A stretch of DNA of 64,000 bases from Roseomonas aerilata DSM 19363 (GTDB lineage: Bacteria > Pseudomonadota > Alphaproteobacteria > Acetobacterales > Acetobacteraceae), in NCBI RefSeq assembly GCF_000711725.1, contig NZ_JONP01000014.1, positions 1 to 64,000 on the forward strand. The letters run 5' to 3'. A program made the translations under genes and the position numbers. A model generated the notes under the pieces. The model was not told where the DNA came from. It was given only the letters and a program-made list of their open reading frames with translations, and made no database searches. Below are positions 32,308 through 40,953 of this stretch, piece by piece (position 1 is the stretch's first letter; each line of letters begins with the position of its first letter).

Positions 32308-32802
32308 CTAGGCAGTCTCCTTAGTCGGCGCGCGGAATGGAATGAGTTGGATGTGCAGGAGGAGGATAGCGAGGAGGAGGTGCGACAGAATGAGGAAGGT
32401 CATCGGCTCCATGCTTGCCCACCGAGGAACAAGCGCAATTGCTCCGCTTCCTTTCCAGAACCAGGCCAGGCCATGGGCCAGGAAGGACGTGCATATGACC
32501 GCAACACCCGCAACAGAGGCCGGTATCGTTCTAAGCCGCCGCAGAATCAGGTAGGCCGGAAAGGCCGTTGCAAGCACGATACTGCTCGGCAGCACGAAGG
32601 AGAAAAGGAAATAGCCGAAGCCGGCCACGACCATTCCACCCGCCGCGCCGAACAACATGATTGGCGCACAGCCAATCCCGAGCGCCGAGGCAGCGGCGAG
32701 TTGCCTTGTCATGTGCGGTGCCGACGCGCTCGCAACCGGTGCTGCCGACCCATCTGGAGGCAAACCCGGCTCGGACGGGATCTGAGGCACGGAGAAGGGC
32801 AT
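32308..32802 (-). CDS. Four-helix membrane protein of unknown function
   Basis: 164 residues: a Pro/Ser/Ala-rich cytoplasmic-looking N terminus (1-34), then four hydrophobic segments (about 36-62, 64-84, 92-114, 128-154), ending RAPTKETA. No family recognised. The sequence is visibly less GC-rich than carA or carB, suggesting recent acquisition or weak constraint. The stop touches the carB start, so it is probably co-transcribed and translationally coupled. Confidence 0.7.
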   Translation of the reverse strand: MPFSVPQIPSEPGLPPDGSAAPVASASAPHMTRQLAAASALGIGCAPIMLFGAAGGMVVAGFGYFLFSFVLPSSIVLATAFPAYLILRRLRTIPASVAGVAVICTSFLAHGLAWFWKGSGAIALVPRWASMEPMTFLILSHLLLAILLLHIQLIPFRAPTKETA

Positions 32803-32872
32803 CAGGATCCGCCCGACGACGGTTCACATCCCCGCGTGTCGGCGCGCACCACGTCGGACACCATCCTCCCCA

Positions 32873-33121
32873 TCACCGCGCCCGCCCGAGGATCGGTCTG
32901 AGGATGAGGAACAGCAGCAGGTGAACCCCCGCCCAAAGCGCCGCGGCCACCGCGCGTCCGGTCTCGAAGCCCTCGCCCGAGAAGAACACCACGCCGCCGA
33001 GGGCGAGGAAGGAGATCGCCACCCCGCCCGTCCAGGCGCGGTCCCGCGGCTGGCCGACGCGGGTGAGCGTCCACCAGGCAAGCAGCGAGAGCGGCAGCGC
33101 AAGGAACAGCAGCCGGATCAC
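32873..33121 (-). CDS. Small three-helix membrane protein
   Basis: 82 residues from a GTG start, with hydrophobic segments at about 2-20, 30-48 and 58-78 and a basic end (LGRAR). No known family. It starts 33 bases after the carA stop. Unlike the next gene its base composition matches the rest of the window. Codon use and hydrophobic periodicity support a real gene. Confidence 0.6.
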   Translation of the reverse strand: MIRLLFLALPLSLLAWWTLTRVGQPRDRAWTGGVAISFLALGGVVFFSGEGFETGRAVAAALWAGVHLLLFLILRPILGRAR

Positions 33122-33154
33122 GGGCGCTTTCCCTTATGGGCGAGGGCCGGCACG

Positions 33155-34546
33155 CTAGCCCGCCTTCGCCATCATCCCGGTGAAACGGTGGAACAGGTAG
33201 TGGCTGTCGCTCGGGCCGGGCGAGGCCTCCGGGTGGTACTGGACGGAGAAGGCCCGCTTCGCCTCGCAGGCGATGCCCTCGTTCGAGCCGTCGAAGAGGC
33301 TCACATGCGTCACCCTCACGCCTTTGGGCAGTGACTTGTCGTCCACCGCAAAGCCGTGGTTCTGCGAGGTGATTTCCACCCGCCCGGTGGCGAGGTCCTT
33401 CACCGGCTGGTTCGCTCCCCGGTGCCCGCGGTCCAGCTTGTAGGTCTTCGCCCCGAGGGCGAGGGCCAGCAACTGGTGCCCGAGGCAGATGCCGAAGATC
33501 GGCTTGCCGGCGTCGAGCACGCCCTGGATGGCCGGCACCGCGTACTCCGCCGTCGCGGCCGGGTCGCCAGGGCCGTTGGAAAGGAAGACGCCATCCGGCG
33601 TGTGGCGCAGGATCTCCTCGGCAGTCGCGTTGGCCGGCACCACGGTCACCTCGCAGCCGGCATCGGCCAGGCAGCGCAGGATGTTGCGCTTCGCCCCGTA
33701 ATCGACGGCGACCACCTTGTGCTTCGGCGCGGTCTGCTTGCCGTAGCCCTGGCCCCAGGCCCAGAGGCTCTCGTCCCAGGAGTAGGACTGGCGGCAGGAG
33801 ACCTCCTTCGCGAGATCCATCCCCTCCAGCCCCGGCCAGCCCGCGGCCTCGGCCCGCAGCGCGGCGAGGTCGAATACCCCGTCCGGCGCGTGGCAGATCA
33901 CCCCGTTCGGCGGCCCTCCGTCGCGGATCATCACTGTCAGCGCGCGCGTATCGACGCCGGAGATGCCGGGCATGCCGTGGCTCTTCAGCCAGTCGTCGAG
34001 GTGGCGCGTCGCGCGGTAGTTGGAGGGCTCGGTGAGATCGGCCTTCACGACCAGCCCGAGGGCGGCCGCCGTCGTCGCCTCCACATCCTCGGCGTTGGCG
34101 CCGACATTGCCGATATGCGGGAAGGTGAAGGTAATGATCTGCCCCGCATAGGAGGGGTCGGTCAGCGTCTCCTGGTAGCCGGTCATGCCCGTGTTGAAGC
34201 AGACCTCGCCAACGCGCTTGCCTGCGGCGCCGAAGCCACGACCCCAGAACGCCGCGCCATTCCCGAGGACGAGGCAGGCGGTCGCCCCTTCGGGCACCGC
34301 ATCGGCCGTCTGGTTCGGGGCAGGGGTCATCGCGGGCTCCTGGGTGGAAGATATCGTGTGATCAGTATCGGCGCGCGGCAGGTCCTCGAGGGCCAGCCTG
34401 GTGGCGGCGAGCACCGCAGGCCAGTGGCGCGGCGGGATCGTGCGCGCCTGCCGCCACTTGCGGATGGCCTCTGTGCCAACGCCGCAATGGGTCGCGGCGG
34501 CGCTGGCGCCGCCCATGAGGGTCAGGATCTGCTCGACCGTCCGCAT
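33155..34546 (-). CDS. carA: Carbamoyl-phosphate synthase small subunit with N-terminal helix-turn-helix domain
   Basis: Glutaminase subunit that supplies ammonia to CarB. The frame gives 463 residues, about 72 more than normal. Residues 1-60 form a Cro/YdaS-like helix-turn-helix (MGGASAAATHCGVGTEAIRK, then WRQARTIPPRHWPAVLAATR). A polar linker follows. Residue 73 is an ATG (34330) with AGGAG six bases before it and would yield a normal 391-residue CarA. Glutaminase residues are intact: Cys354 of the long form (FGICLGHQ) and VQYHPEASPGPSD. The first ATG (34546) has no visible Shine-Dalgarno and lies 12 bases from a palindrome. Two products, HTH-CarA and CarA, are possible. An NCBI domain called carph-isopro may describe this extension; unverified. 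Confidence 0.93.
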   Translation of the reverse strand: MRTVEQILTLMGGASAAATHCGVGTEAIRKWRQARTIPPRHWPAVLAATRLALEDLPRADTDHTISSTQEPAMTPAPNQTADAVPEGATACLVLGNGAAFWGRGFGAAGKRVGEVCFNTGMTGYQETLTDPSYAGQIITFTFPHIGNVGANAEDVEATTAAALGLVVKADLTEPSNYRATRHLDDWLKSHGMPGISGVDTRALTVMIRDGGPPNGVICHAPDGVFDLAALRAEAAGWPGLEGMDLAKEVSCRQSYSWDESLWAWGQGYGKQTAPKHKVVAVDYGAKRNILRCLADAGCEVTVVPANATAEEILRHTPDGVFLSNGPGDPAATAEYAVPAIQGVLDAGKPIFGICLGHQLLALALGAKTYKLDRGHRGANQPVKDLATGRVEITSQNHGFAVDDKSLPKGVRVTHVSLFDGSNEGIACEAKRAFSVQYHPEASPGPSDSHYLFHRFTGMMAKAG

Positions 34547-34558
34547 GGGCTAGATATG

Positions 34559-34575
34559 TGGGAAAGAACTTCCCA
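34559..34575. promoter_or_regulatory. Palindromic operator candidate, carA-proximal copy
   Basis: TGGGAA-AGAAC-TTCCCA, perfect 6-base arms. It begins 12 bases upstream of the carA (HTH form) ATG on -, so binding would block initiation there. Partner of the copy at 34602-34618. Confidence 0.6.
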
Positions 34576-34601
34576 ATGGAAGGGGAAATGCGGTCTGTGG
34601 C

Positions 34602-34618
34602 TGGGAAACCACTTCCCA
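34602..34618. promoter_or_regulatory. Palindromic operator candidate, yqeY-proximal copy
   Basis: TGGGAA-ACCAC-TTCCCA with flanking C and G that extend the arms to 7. Centre-to-centre distance to the first copy is 43 bases, about four helical turns, so two dimers would sit on the same face. A lone GGGGAA lies between the copies. It is 80 bases upstream of yqeY. Confidence 0.6.
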
Positions 34619-34698
34619 GCCTTCTGCGGGATCACGGCCGGGGCAGACGTGCGTCGCATTCCCCTCTAAACCGCGCCCCCTATCAACGGAGACCCGAG

Positions 34699-35157
34699 AT
34701 GAGCCTGCGCGCCCGCTTCACTGAGGAAATGAAGGCCTCTATGCGCGCGGGGGACAGCGCCCGCACCTCCACGATCCGTATGATCATGGCCAAGCTGAAG
34801 GACGCTGACATCGCCGCCCGCCCCTCGGGCGTGGAGGCGATCCCGGACGAGGCCATCACCTCCCTCCTCCGCGGAATGGTGAAGTCCCGCCGCGAATCGG
34901 TGGAGATGTACCGTCAGGGCAACCGCGAAGAACTCGCCGCCAAGGAGGAGGCCGAGATCGCCGTGATCGAGTCCTTCCTGCCGCAGCAGATGGACGACGC
35001 CGCCATGCAGGCCGCGGTGAAGGAAGCCGTCGCTGAGACCGGCGCAACCTCGATCAAGGAGATGGGCAAGGTCATGGCCGCCCTGAAGGCGAAGCACGCG
35101 GCGGTGCTGGACATGGCGAAGGCCGGCCCGATGGTGAAGGCCGCGCTCGGCGGCTGA
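34699..35157 (+). CDS. yqeY: GatB/YqeY domain protein
   Basis: 152 residues from the ATG at 34699 (site CGGAGAC upstream). Helical protein related to the tRNA-binding tail domain of the amidotransferase subunit GatB; seen are LRARFTEEMKASMRAGD at the start, the ESVEMYRQGNREELAAKEE helix and the C-terminal KHAAVLDMAKAGPMVKAALGG. Exact role unknown. The divergent carA - yqeY-dnaG-rpoD arrangement is common in alphaproteobacteria, and the palindromes upstream could affect it too. Confidence 0.94.
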   Translation: MSLRARFTEEMKASMRAGDSARTSTIRMIMAKLKDADIAARPSGVEAIPDEAITSLLRGMVKSRRESVEMYRQGNREELAAKEEAEIAVIESFLPQQMDDAAMQAAVKEAVAETGATSIKEMGKVMAALKAKHAAVLDMAKAGPMVKAALGG

Positions 35158-35201
35158 GAACGCTACAGCCCTGGCGGCCGAACCGGTAAAGAGAGGGGAG
35201 G

Positions 35202-37097
35202 ATGGCCCTCCCCCCCAACTTCCTCGACGAGCTTCGTGCCCGCACGCCGCTCGCGCCTCTTATCGGCCGTCGGGTCCGGCTGACCCGCAACGGCCGCCAG
35301 TGGAAGGGCTGCTGTCCCTTCCACAACGAGAAGACCCCCTCCTTCTACGTCTATGACGACCACTACCACTGCTTCGGCTGCGGCCAGCACGGCGACGCCA
35401 TCGGCTTCACCATGCAGACCGAGGGCCTGCAGTTCCGCGAGGCCATCGAGCGCCTGGCGGGCGAGGCTGGGCTGGAGGTTCCGCGCGAGAGCCCGCGGCA
35501 GGTCGCGCGCGAGGCCCGCGCGAAGGATATTCACGAGGTTCTCCAGGCCGCCTGCGAGGCCATGCAGCGCCGCCTGCGCGGCGTGGAGGGCCGACCGGCG
35601 CTCGATTACCTCCGCCGCCGCGGCCTGACCGACGAGACCATCGCCCGCTTCGGCCTCGGCTGGTCCGGAGGAGGCCGCGGCGCGCTGGCCTCCGACCTCA
35701 AGCCGCTGGGGATCGAGCCCCGGCAACTGGCGGAGGCCGGTCTCACCAAACCCGCCGAGGGGCGGGAAGGAGCCTTCAACGACTTCTTCTACAACCGCGT
35801 CATGTTCCCCATCCGGGACCGCCGCGGCCGGATCGTCTCCTTCGGCGGCCGCATCCTCGGGGACGGCCAGCCGAAATACCTGAACGGCCCCGAGACCGAC
35901 GTCTTCTCCAAGCGCCGCACCCTCTACGGCCTGGACATGGCGCGGGAGGCCGTCTTTCGGGGCAAGGCGCGGCTGATCGTCGCCGAGGGCTACATGGACG
36001 TCATCGCCCTCCATCAGGCCGGCTTCGAAGGGGCGGTCGCTCCCCTCGGCACGGCGCTGACGCCCGAGCAGATGGAGGAGATCTGGCGCGTCACGCCCGA
36101 GCCGGTCCTCTGCCTCGATGGCGATGCCGCCGGCCTTCGCGCCGCCGCCCGCGCGAGCGAGATGGTCCTTCCCCTGATCGGCACCGAGCGCACGCTGCAC
36201 TTCGCGACCCTGCCCCTCGGCCAGGATCCGGACGACCTCATCGGGAAGAAGGGCGCCGCCGGCTTCGAGGCCGTGCTCGCCGGCGCAAGACCCCTCTCGA
36301 CCGCCCTCTACGACCTCATGGCCGAGGGGAGGGCGCTCGGCACGCCGGAGGGCCGCGCCGCTTTCCGCAACGACCTTGCCGCCGCGGCCGGGCGTATCTC
36401 CGACAAATCCCTCGCGGCCGAGTACCGCAGGGCCCTGCTGGACCGCTTCTTCGAGAGCGCGCGGCCCCAGCGGCCTGCGCGCCAGCCCTTCACCCCGGGC
36501 CCGCGCAAGAATGGCGCCCCCTTCCGCCCGCCAACACGCCTTCCGCCCCGCGCCGCGCCCGAGGCGGGACACGCGCGGATGGAACAGGCCCGATGCCTGC
36601 TGGCCATCACCCTCGCCCATCCCTGGCTGCTCGACGAGGTGGAGGAGGCCTTCGCCCTGCTAGACCTTCCCCACGGCAACCCCGCGGCGCTCCAGGCCGG
36701 TCTGCTGGCGTGGCACGCAGGACGCGCCCTCACGGATGTGTCAGAAGCGGAGGGTGCTTCGCTTGACTCCGCGGATTTGGTTGACCACTTGAACGAGACC
36801 GGCCTGGAGGAGGCCCGGGCCTGGGTCATGGGCGCGACCGGCCTCCCGCGGGAGGCGAGCCCCGATGCCCAGCCCGCGGAAGCCCTCGATGGCTGGTGGC
36901 ACTTCTTCGGCTTCCTTCGGGGTGAGGGCGCGCTGGTCGAGGATCTGGAGGCGGCAGGACGCGACCTGGTGGCGGCGAACGACGCCGCTGCCCAGGCACG
37001 CGTGATCCGCCTGAGCCAGGCCCTCTCCGCGCTCCGCCGCGGCGAGACGGGGTTGGAGGCGGGGCTGGAGAGCGGCGTCGGCAGCGCCTCTCCATAG
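35202..37097 (+). CDS. dnaG: DNA primase
   Basis: Makes RNA primers at the replication fork. 631 residues: N-terminal CHC2 zinc finger with C38, H41, C57 and C60 ([29 protein letters not shown]), a TOPRIM catalytic domain with EGYMDVIAL near 265 and the metal site [10 protein letters not shown] near 306, and a less conserved C-terminal helicase-binding region of about 170 residues (from about 460). The linker (about 425-460) is Pro-rich. Located between yqeY and rpoD, as in the macromolecular synthesis operon of many bacteria. Confidence 0.97.
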   Translation: MALPPNFLDELRARTPLAPLIGRRVRLTRNGRQWKGCCPFHNEKTPSFYVYDDHYHCFGCGQHGDAIGFTMQTEGLQFREAIERLAGEAGLEVPRESPRQVAREARAKDIHEVLQAACEAMQRRLRGVEGRPALDYLRRRGLTDETIARFGLGWSGGGRGALASDLKPLGIEPRQLAEAGLTKPAEGREGAFNDFFYNRVMFPIRDRRGRIVSFGGRILGDGQPKYLNGPETDVFSKRRTLYGLDMAREAVFRGKARLIVAEGYMDVIALHQAGFEGAVAPLGTALTPEQMEEIWRVTPEPVLCLDGDAAGLRAAARASEMVLPLIGTERTLHFATLPLGQDPDDLIGKKGAAGFEAVLAGARPLSTALYDLMAEGRALGTPEGRAAFRNDLAAAAGRISDKSLAAEYRRALLDRFFESARPQRPARQPFTPGPRKNGAPFRPPTRLPPRAAPEAGHARMEQARCLLAITLAHPWLLDEVEEAFALLDLPHGNPAALQAGLLAWHAGRALTDVSEAEGASLDSADLVDHLNETGLEEARAWVMGATGLPREASPDAQPAEALDGWWHFFGFLRGEGALVEDLEAAGRDLVAANDAAAQARVIRLSQALSALRRGETGLEAGLESGVGSASP

Positions 37098-37170
37098 TAT
37101 AGAGACCTTTTTTCCTCCGGCGGCGGCCGCACCCGCTGCCCGGAGGGCATATCCGTGGCGGGAGACGAGC

Positions 37171-39108
37171 ATGGCGACCAAGGTGGCGAACGGCACGGAG
37201 ACGACGGAGCACCGCGACGAAGCGGTCGAGGGCGCGATGCTCGACAGCCTGCTGGCCTCCGTCAAGAAGCTGATGGCGAAGGGCAAGGAGCGTGGGTACA
37301 TCACCTACGACGAGTTCAACGCCGCGCTGCCCCAGGGCCAGGTTTCCTCGGAGCAGATCGAAGACACGATGGCGCTCTTCTCCGAGATGGGGATCAACCT
37401 CGTCGAGGCCGAGGAGAGCGCCGACGACGACGCCGAGAAGAAAGCCGCGCCCAAGGCCGAGGGCGAGGAAGGCGACGAGGAGAAGGAGAAGGCCGAGGAC
37501 GAGGAGTCCGGCGGCAACGTGGACGAGGAATCCCTCGGCCGCACCGACGACCCCGTCCGCATGTATCTCCGCGAGATGGGCAGCGTGGAGCTGCTCTCGC
37601 GCGAGGGCGAGATCGCCATTGCCAAGCGGATCGAGGCCGGCCGCGACATGATGATCGGCGGGCTCTGCGAGAGCCCGCTCACCTTCCGCGCCATCGTCGG
37701 CTGGCACGAGGCCGTGCGCGACGGGAAGATGCTCCTGCGCGACGTCATCGACCTCGAGGCCACCAACAACGCCGACATGCCCGACGGCCCGCCGCCCGAG
37801 GCCGAGGAGTTCGAGGAAGGCGAGGAGGGCGAGGGTGTCGGCCTCTCCCTCTCCGCGCTCGAGGAGAAGTTGAAGCCTGAGGCGCTAGCCGCCTTCGAGG
37901 CGATCGAGGCTGGCTACGGCCGCCTCGAGAAGATGTCCGCCAAGCGGATGGACACCTACACCTCCGGCGGCGAGCTCGCGGGTCGCTCGGAGAAGTCCTA
38001 CGAGAAGCAGCGCCTCGAGATCGTGGCACTTGTGCAGAAGGTGCACCTGCACAACAACCGGATCGAGGAGCTGGTCGACCAGATCAAGGGCCTCTACCGC
38101 CGACTCGTTGGTCTCGAGGGCCAGGTGCTGCGCCTGGCCGAGAGCCACAAGGTCAAGCGCGCCGAGTTCCTTGAGCACTGGCAGGGCGCCGAGATGGACC
38201 CTGCCTGGTTCGACCGCATCGCGAAGCTGAAGGGCAAGGGCTGGCAGAACTTCGTCGCCAACTCGCGCGAGGACGCGGAGAACATCCGCGCCGAGATCGG
38301 CAAGGTCGCGGCCCTCACTGGGCTTCCGGTGGGCGAGTACAAGCGCGTCTACGCCACCGTCTCGCGCGGCGAGCGCGACATGACCCAGGCAAAGAAGGAG
38401 ATGATCGAGGCCAACCTCCGCCTCGTGATCTCCATCGCCAAGAAGTACACGAACCGTGGCCTGCAGTTCCTGGACCTCATCCAGGAGGGCAATATCGGCC
38501 TGATGAAGGCGGTGGATAAGTTCGAGTACCGCCGCGGCTACAAGTTCTCCACCTACGCCACCTGGTGGATCCGGCAGGCGATCACACGTTCGATTGCGGA
38601 CCAGGCGCGGACCATCCGCATCCCCGTCCACATGATCGAGACGATCAACAAGCTCGTCCGCACCTCGCGCCAGATGCTGCACGAGATCGGGCGCGAGCCG
38701 CAGCCGGAGGAGCTGGCCGAGAAGCTCGGCATGCCGCTGGAGAAGGTCCGCAAGGTCCTCAAGATCGCCAAGGAGCCGATCTCCCTCGAGACGCCGATCG
38801 GCGACGAGGAGGACAGCCACCTCGGCGACTTCATCGAGGACAAGGCCGCCATCATCCCGCTGGACGCCGCCATTCAGTCCAACCTGCGGGAGGCGACCAC
38901 GCGCGTCCTTTCCAGCCTTACCCCGCGCGAGGAACGTGTCCTGCGGATGCGATTCGGCATCGGTATGAACACCGACCACACGCTGGAGGAGGTCGGGCAG
39001 CAGTTCAACGTGACGCGCGAGCGCATCCGGCAGATCGAGGCGAAGGCGCTGCGCAAGCTCAAGCACCCGACCCGCAGCCGCAAGCTGCGCTCGTTCCTCG
39101 ACAACTAA
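37171..39108 (+). CDS. rpoD: RNA polymerase sigma factor RpoD (sigma-70)
   Basis: Housekeeping sigma factor. 645 residues: region 1.1 (about 25-75), an acidic low-complexity stretch of Glu, Lys and Asp (about 85-125), region 1.2 from [17 protein letters not shown], a non-conserved insertion (about 200-380) including another acidic segment, region 2 with [40 protein letters not shown] and [12 protein letters not shown], region 3, and region 4 with the -35 helix [24 protein letters not shown] site precedes the ATG. Confidence 0.98.
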   Translation: MATKVANGTETTEHRDEAVEGAMLDSLLASVKKLMAKGKERGYITYDEFNAALPQGQVSSEQIEDTMALFSEMGINLVEAEESADDDAEKKAAPKAEGEEGDEEKEKAEDEESGGNVDEESLGRTDDPVRMYLREMGSVELLSREGEIAIAKRIEAGRDMMIGGLCESPLTFRAIVGWHEAVRDGKMLLRDVIDLEATNNADMPDGPPPEAEEFEEGEEGEGVGLSLSALEEKLKPEALAAFEAIEAGYGRLEKMSAKRMDTYTSGGELAGRSEKSYEKQRLEIVALVQKVHLHNNRIEELVDQIKGLYRRLVGLEGQVLRLAESHKVKRAEFLEHWQGAEMDPAWFDRIAKLKGKGWQNFVANSREDAENIRAEIGKVAALTGLPVGEYKRVYATVSRGERDMTQAKKEMIEANLRLVISIAKKYTNRGLQFLDLIQEGNIGLMKAVDKFEYRRGYKFSTYATWWIRQAITRSIADQARTIRIPVHMIETINKLVRTSRQMLHEIGREPQPEELAEKLGMPLEKVRKVLKIAKEPISLETPIGDEEDSHLGDFIEDKAAIIPLDAAIQSNLREATTRVLSSLTPREERVLRMRFGIGMNTDHTLEEVGQQFNVTRERIRQIEAKALRKLKHPTRSRKLRSFLDN

Positions 39109-39116
39109 GCGCCGGA

Positions 39117-39668
39117 ATGTCCACGACCCCCGTCCAGGTCGAGGTCACCTTCCTCCGCATGGAGCGTCCGCCGGCCGATCAGCCGGCGGCGCTTCCTGCC
39201 GATACCTTCGTGCTGCCGGTGCCGGACTGCACCGTCGGCTTCTACCGCTACCTCTACGACGGCGTTGGCCGGAACCACTGCTGGTGGCTCCGCCGCACCC
39301 TGCCCGATGCCCGCATAGCCGCCATCCTCCACGACCCGGCGACCTCGATACAGGTTCTCTACCGCAACGGGGAGCCCGCGGGCTTCCACGAGATCGAGCG
39401 CCGCTGGGATGGCACGACCAACCTCTCCTATTTCGGCCTCATGCCGCACGCGATCGGCCAGGGCCTGGGCCGCGCCTTCCTGCGCCACGCGATCGATGCC
39501 GCCTGGTCGGGCCCCTGCTCGCTGCTGACGGTGAACACCTGCACGGCGGACCATCCCCGCGCCCTGCCGAACTACCTCTCGGCCGGCTTCCGCGTGATCC
39601 GGCGGGTGCGCGAGGAATGGCCCGTGCCCGACAACCTGGGACTTCGGCTGCCGCTGCGCGCCGGGTAG
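39117..39668 (+). CDS. GNAT-family N-acetyltransferase
   Basis: 183 residues starting 8 bases after the rpoD stop. The acetyl-CoA binding motif A is visible as IGQGLGRAFLRHAI (Q/R-x-x-G-x-G type) near residues 113-126, preceded by a strand SYFGLMP and followed by a strand VNTC and the helix PNYLSAGFRVIRR. The substrate is unknown. The N-terminal part (1-60) is typical of small-molecule or protein N-acetyltransferases annotated beside rpoD in Rhodospirillales. Confidence 0.85.
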   Translation: MSTTPVQVEVTFLRMERPPADQPAALPADTFVLPVPDCTVGFYRYLYDGVGRNHCWWLRRTLPDARIAAILHDPATSIQVLYRNGEPAGFHEIERRWDGTTNLSYFGLMPHAIGQGLGRAFLRHAIDAAWSGPCSLLTVNTCTADHPRALPNYLSAGFRVIRRVREEWPVPDNLGLRLPLRAG

Positions 39669-39683
39669 GAGTGGCTCGCGGCG

Positions 39684-39986
39684 TCAGTGCTCCCGCGCGA
39701 ACTCCTCCACCACGCTGAACCCGCGCGTGGCGACCGCGATGAAATGTACCCAGAGTGACTGCGACAGCGCCTGCACGTCCTTGTCGCGTGTTGCCCGCTC
39801 GCTCGCGAGCGAATAGGCCGACATCCATTCCCGCATCGCGAAGTTGTCACGGGCCGGCCCTGTCAGGCCCTGGGCCTCGCTCATGTCGATGATGCGCGAG
39901 GCCACCACGCTCCGGCCCCACCGCGTCCGCTGGTCCGGCGTCAACTGGTCCCAGGCCAGGGCTGCCTCCAGGTCAGCGGCCTTCAT
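39684..39986 (-). CDS. Conserved-looking hypothetical protein
   Basis: 100 residues, soluble and mostly helical, with no signal peptide or membrane segment. Composition (MKAADLEAALAWDQLTPDQR) and normal codon positions favour a real gene. No family recognised. Convergent with the acetyltransferase gene, 15 bases apart. The 256-base region upstream (39987-40242) holds its promoter, possibly including TAAATTAT near 40047, and the 3' end of ppa. Confidence 0.6.
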   Translation of the reverse strand: MKAADLEAALAWDQLTPDQRTRWGRSVVASRIIDMSEAQGLTGPARDNFAMREWMSAYSLASERATRDKDVQALSQSLWVHFIAVATRGFSVVEEFAREH

Positions 39987-40204
39987 CGCGCTCCTCCTCG
40001 ATCCGTCTCCCGCTCGCGCGACGGCGAGGAGCCGTCACGAGGGATAATTTACGGTCGGTGGAACGCGCCTGTCCCGCGCGCGGCCGGGGCCTGACGGGCT
40101 TGTGTCCGCGCCCGGTGCGGCGCCGCGGTACCCGTCGCGTCGCAGCCACAGCCGGGTGGAGAAGAGGGCACCGCTAGGCTCTCCGTGGAGTCCCGGCGGG
40201 AACG

Positions 40205-40231
40205 CCGCCCCACCCCGGCGCAGGGCGGGGC
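40205..40231 (-). terminator. Possible ppa terminator hairpin
   Basis: The arms CCGCCC (40205-40210) and GGGCGG (40223-40228), with further pairing of neighbouring G and C runs, lie about 15 bases after the ppa stop on -. No T-run is present, so this is weak support. Confidence 0.3.
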
Positions 40232-40242
40232 AGCGCCATGGC

Positions 40243-40770
40243 TTACTTGGCCGCCGCGGCCGCGATGCCCTGCTGGATCAGCTCTGCGGCCTTGTCCACC
40301 GAGCCCCAGCCCGTGATCTTCACCCACTTGCCCGGCTCCAGGTCCTTGTAGCGGGCGAAGAAGTGCTCGATCTGCTGGCGCGTGATCTTCGGCAGGTCGT
40401 CGCAGCTGCGGATGTCGGAGAAGTAGGGGTGCAGCTTGTCGTGCGGCACGCAGACGATCTTCTCGTCCTGCCCCGCCTCGTCCTCCATCAGCAGCACGCC
40501 GATGGGCCGGCAGCGGATGACGCAGCCCGGCACCACGGCGGCGGGGATCAGCACCAGCGCGTCGGTCGGGTCGCCGTCGTCGGCGATGGTGCCGGGGATG
40601 AAGCCATAGGCCGCCGGGTAGTTCATGGGAGTGAAGAGGAAGCGGTCCACCACCACCGCACCGCTGTCCTTGTCCAGCTCATACTTTACCGAGGAGCCCT
40701 CGGGGATCTCGATGACCACGTTGATGTCGTGCGGCGGGGCCTTGCCGCTGGGGATCAGGCTCGGGTTCAT
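40243..40770 (-). CDS. ppa: Inorganic pyrophosphatase
   Basis: Hydrolyses pyrophosphate, pulling biosynthetic reactions forward. 175 residues from the ATG at 40770, the family length; an open frame extends far upstream but is unrelated to the family. Seen: [39 protein letters not shown] (metal-binding aspartates) and the [14 protein letters not shown] end, all typical of soluble family I enzymes. Confidence 0.97.
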   Translation of the reverse strand: MNPSLIPSGKAPPHDINVVIEIPEGSSVKYELDKDSGAVVVDRFLFTPMNYPAAYGFIPGTIADDGDPTDALVLIPAAVVPGCVIRCRPIGVLLMEDEAGQDEKIVCVPHDKLHPYFSDIRSCDDLPKITRQQIEHFFARYKDLEPGKWVKITGWGSVDKAAELIQQGIAAAAAK

Positions 40771-40796
40771 TCGGGCGGTGGTCCTGGCTCTCGTGG

Positions 40797-40818
40797 CCCC
40801 GGCCGGGGGCGGCCGGGG
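40797..40818 (-). other. Hairpin in the ppa leader
   Basis: Perfect 9-base arms CCCCGGCCG and CGGCCGGGG around GGGG, 27-48 bases upstream of the ppa start on -. A second dyad, GCGAC-GAAAT-GTCGC, lies nearby around 40837-40851. They could form a structured 5' leader, but GC-rich palindromes are frequent here. Confidence 0.3.
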
Positions 40819-40953
40819 TGCATCGCCGCGGAATGCGACGAAATGTCGCGGCGGCTCTAGCAGCGCGGGCCCTGACCGGCAATTCGCCAGCTTGCGGGCC
40901 GCCTGCTCACTCGCCAGCATGGCGCACCCGAAACGGGAAAATGAGGGGACGCC

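Noticed and set aside
37108-37146. CCTCCGG/CCGGAGG dyad with a T-run before rpoD as a dnaG terminator
   Set aside because: The T-run precedes the hairpin on +, the loop is 19 bases, and dnaG-rpoD are usually co-transcribed.
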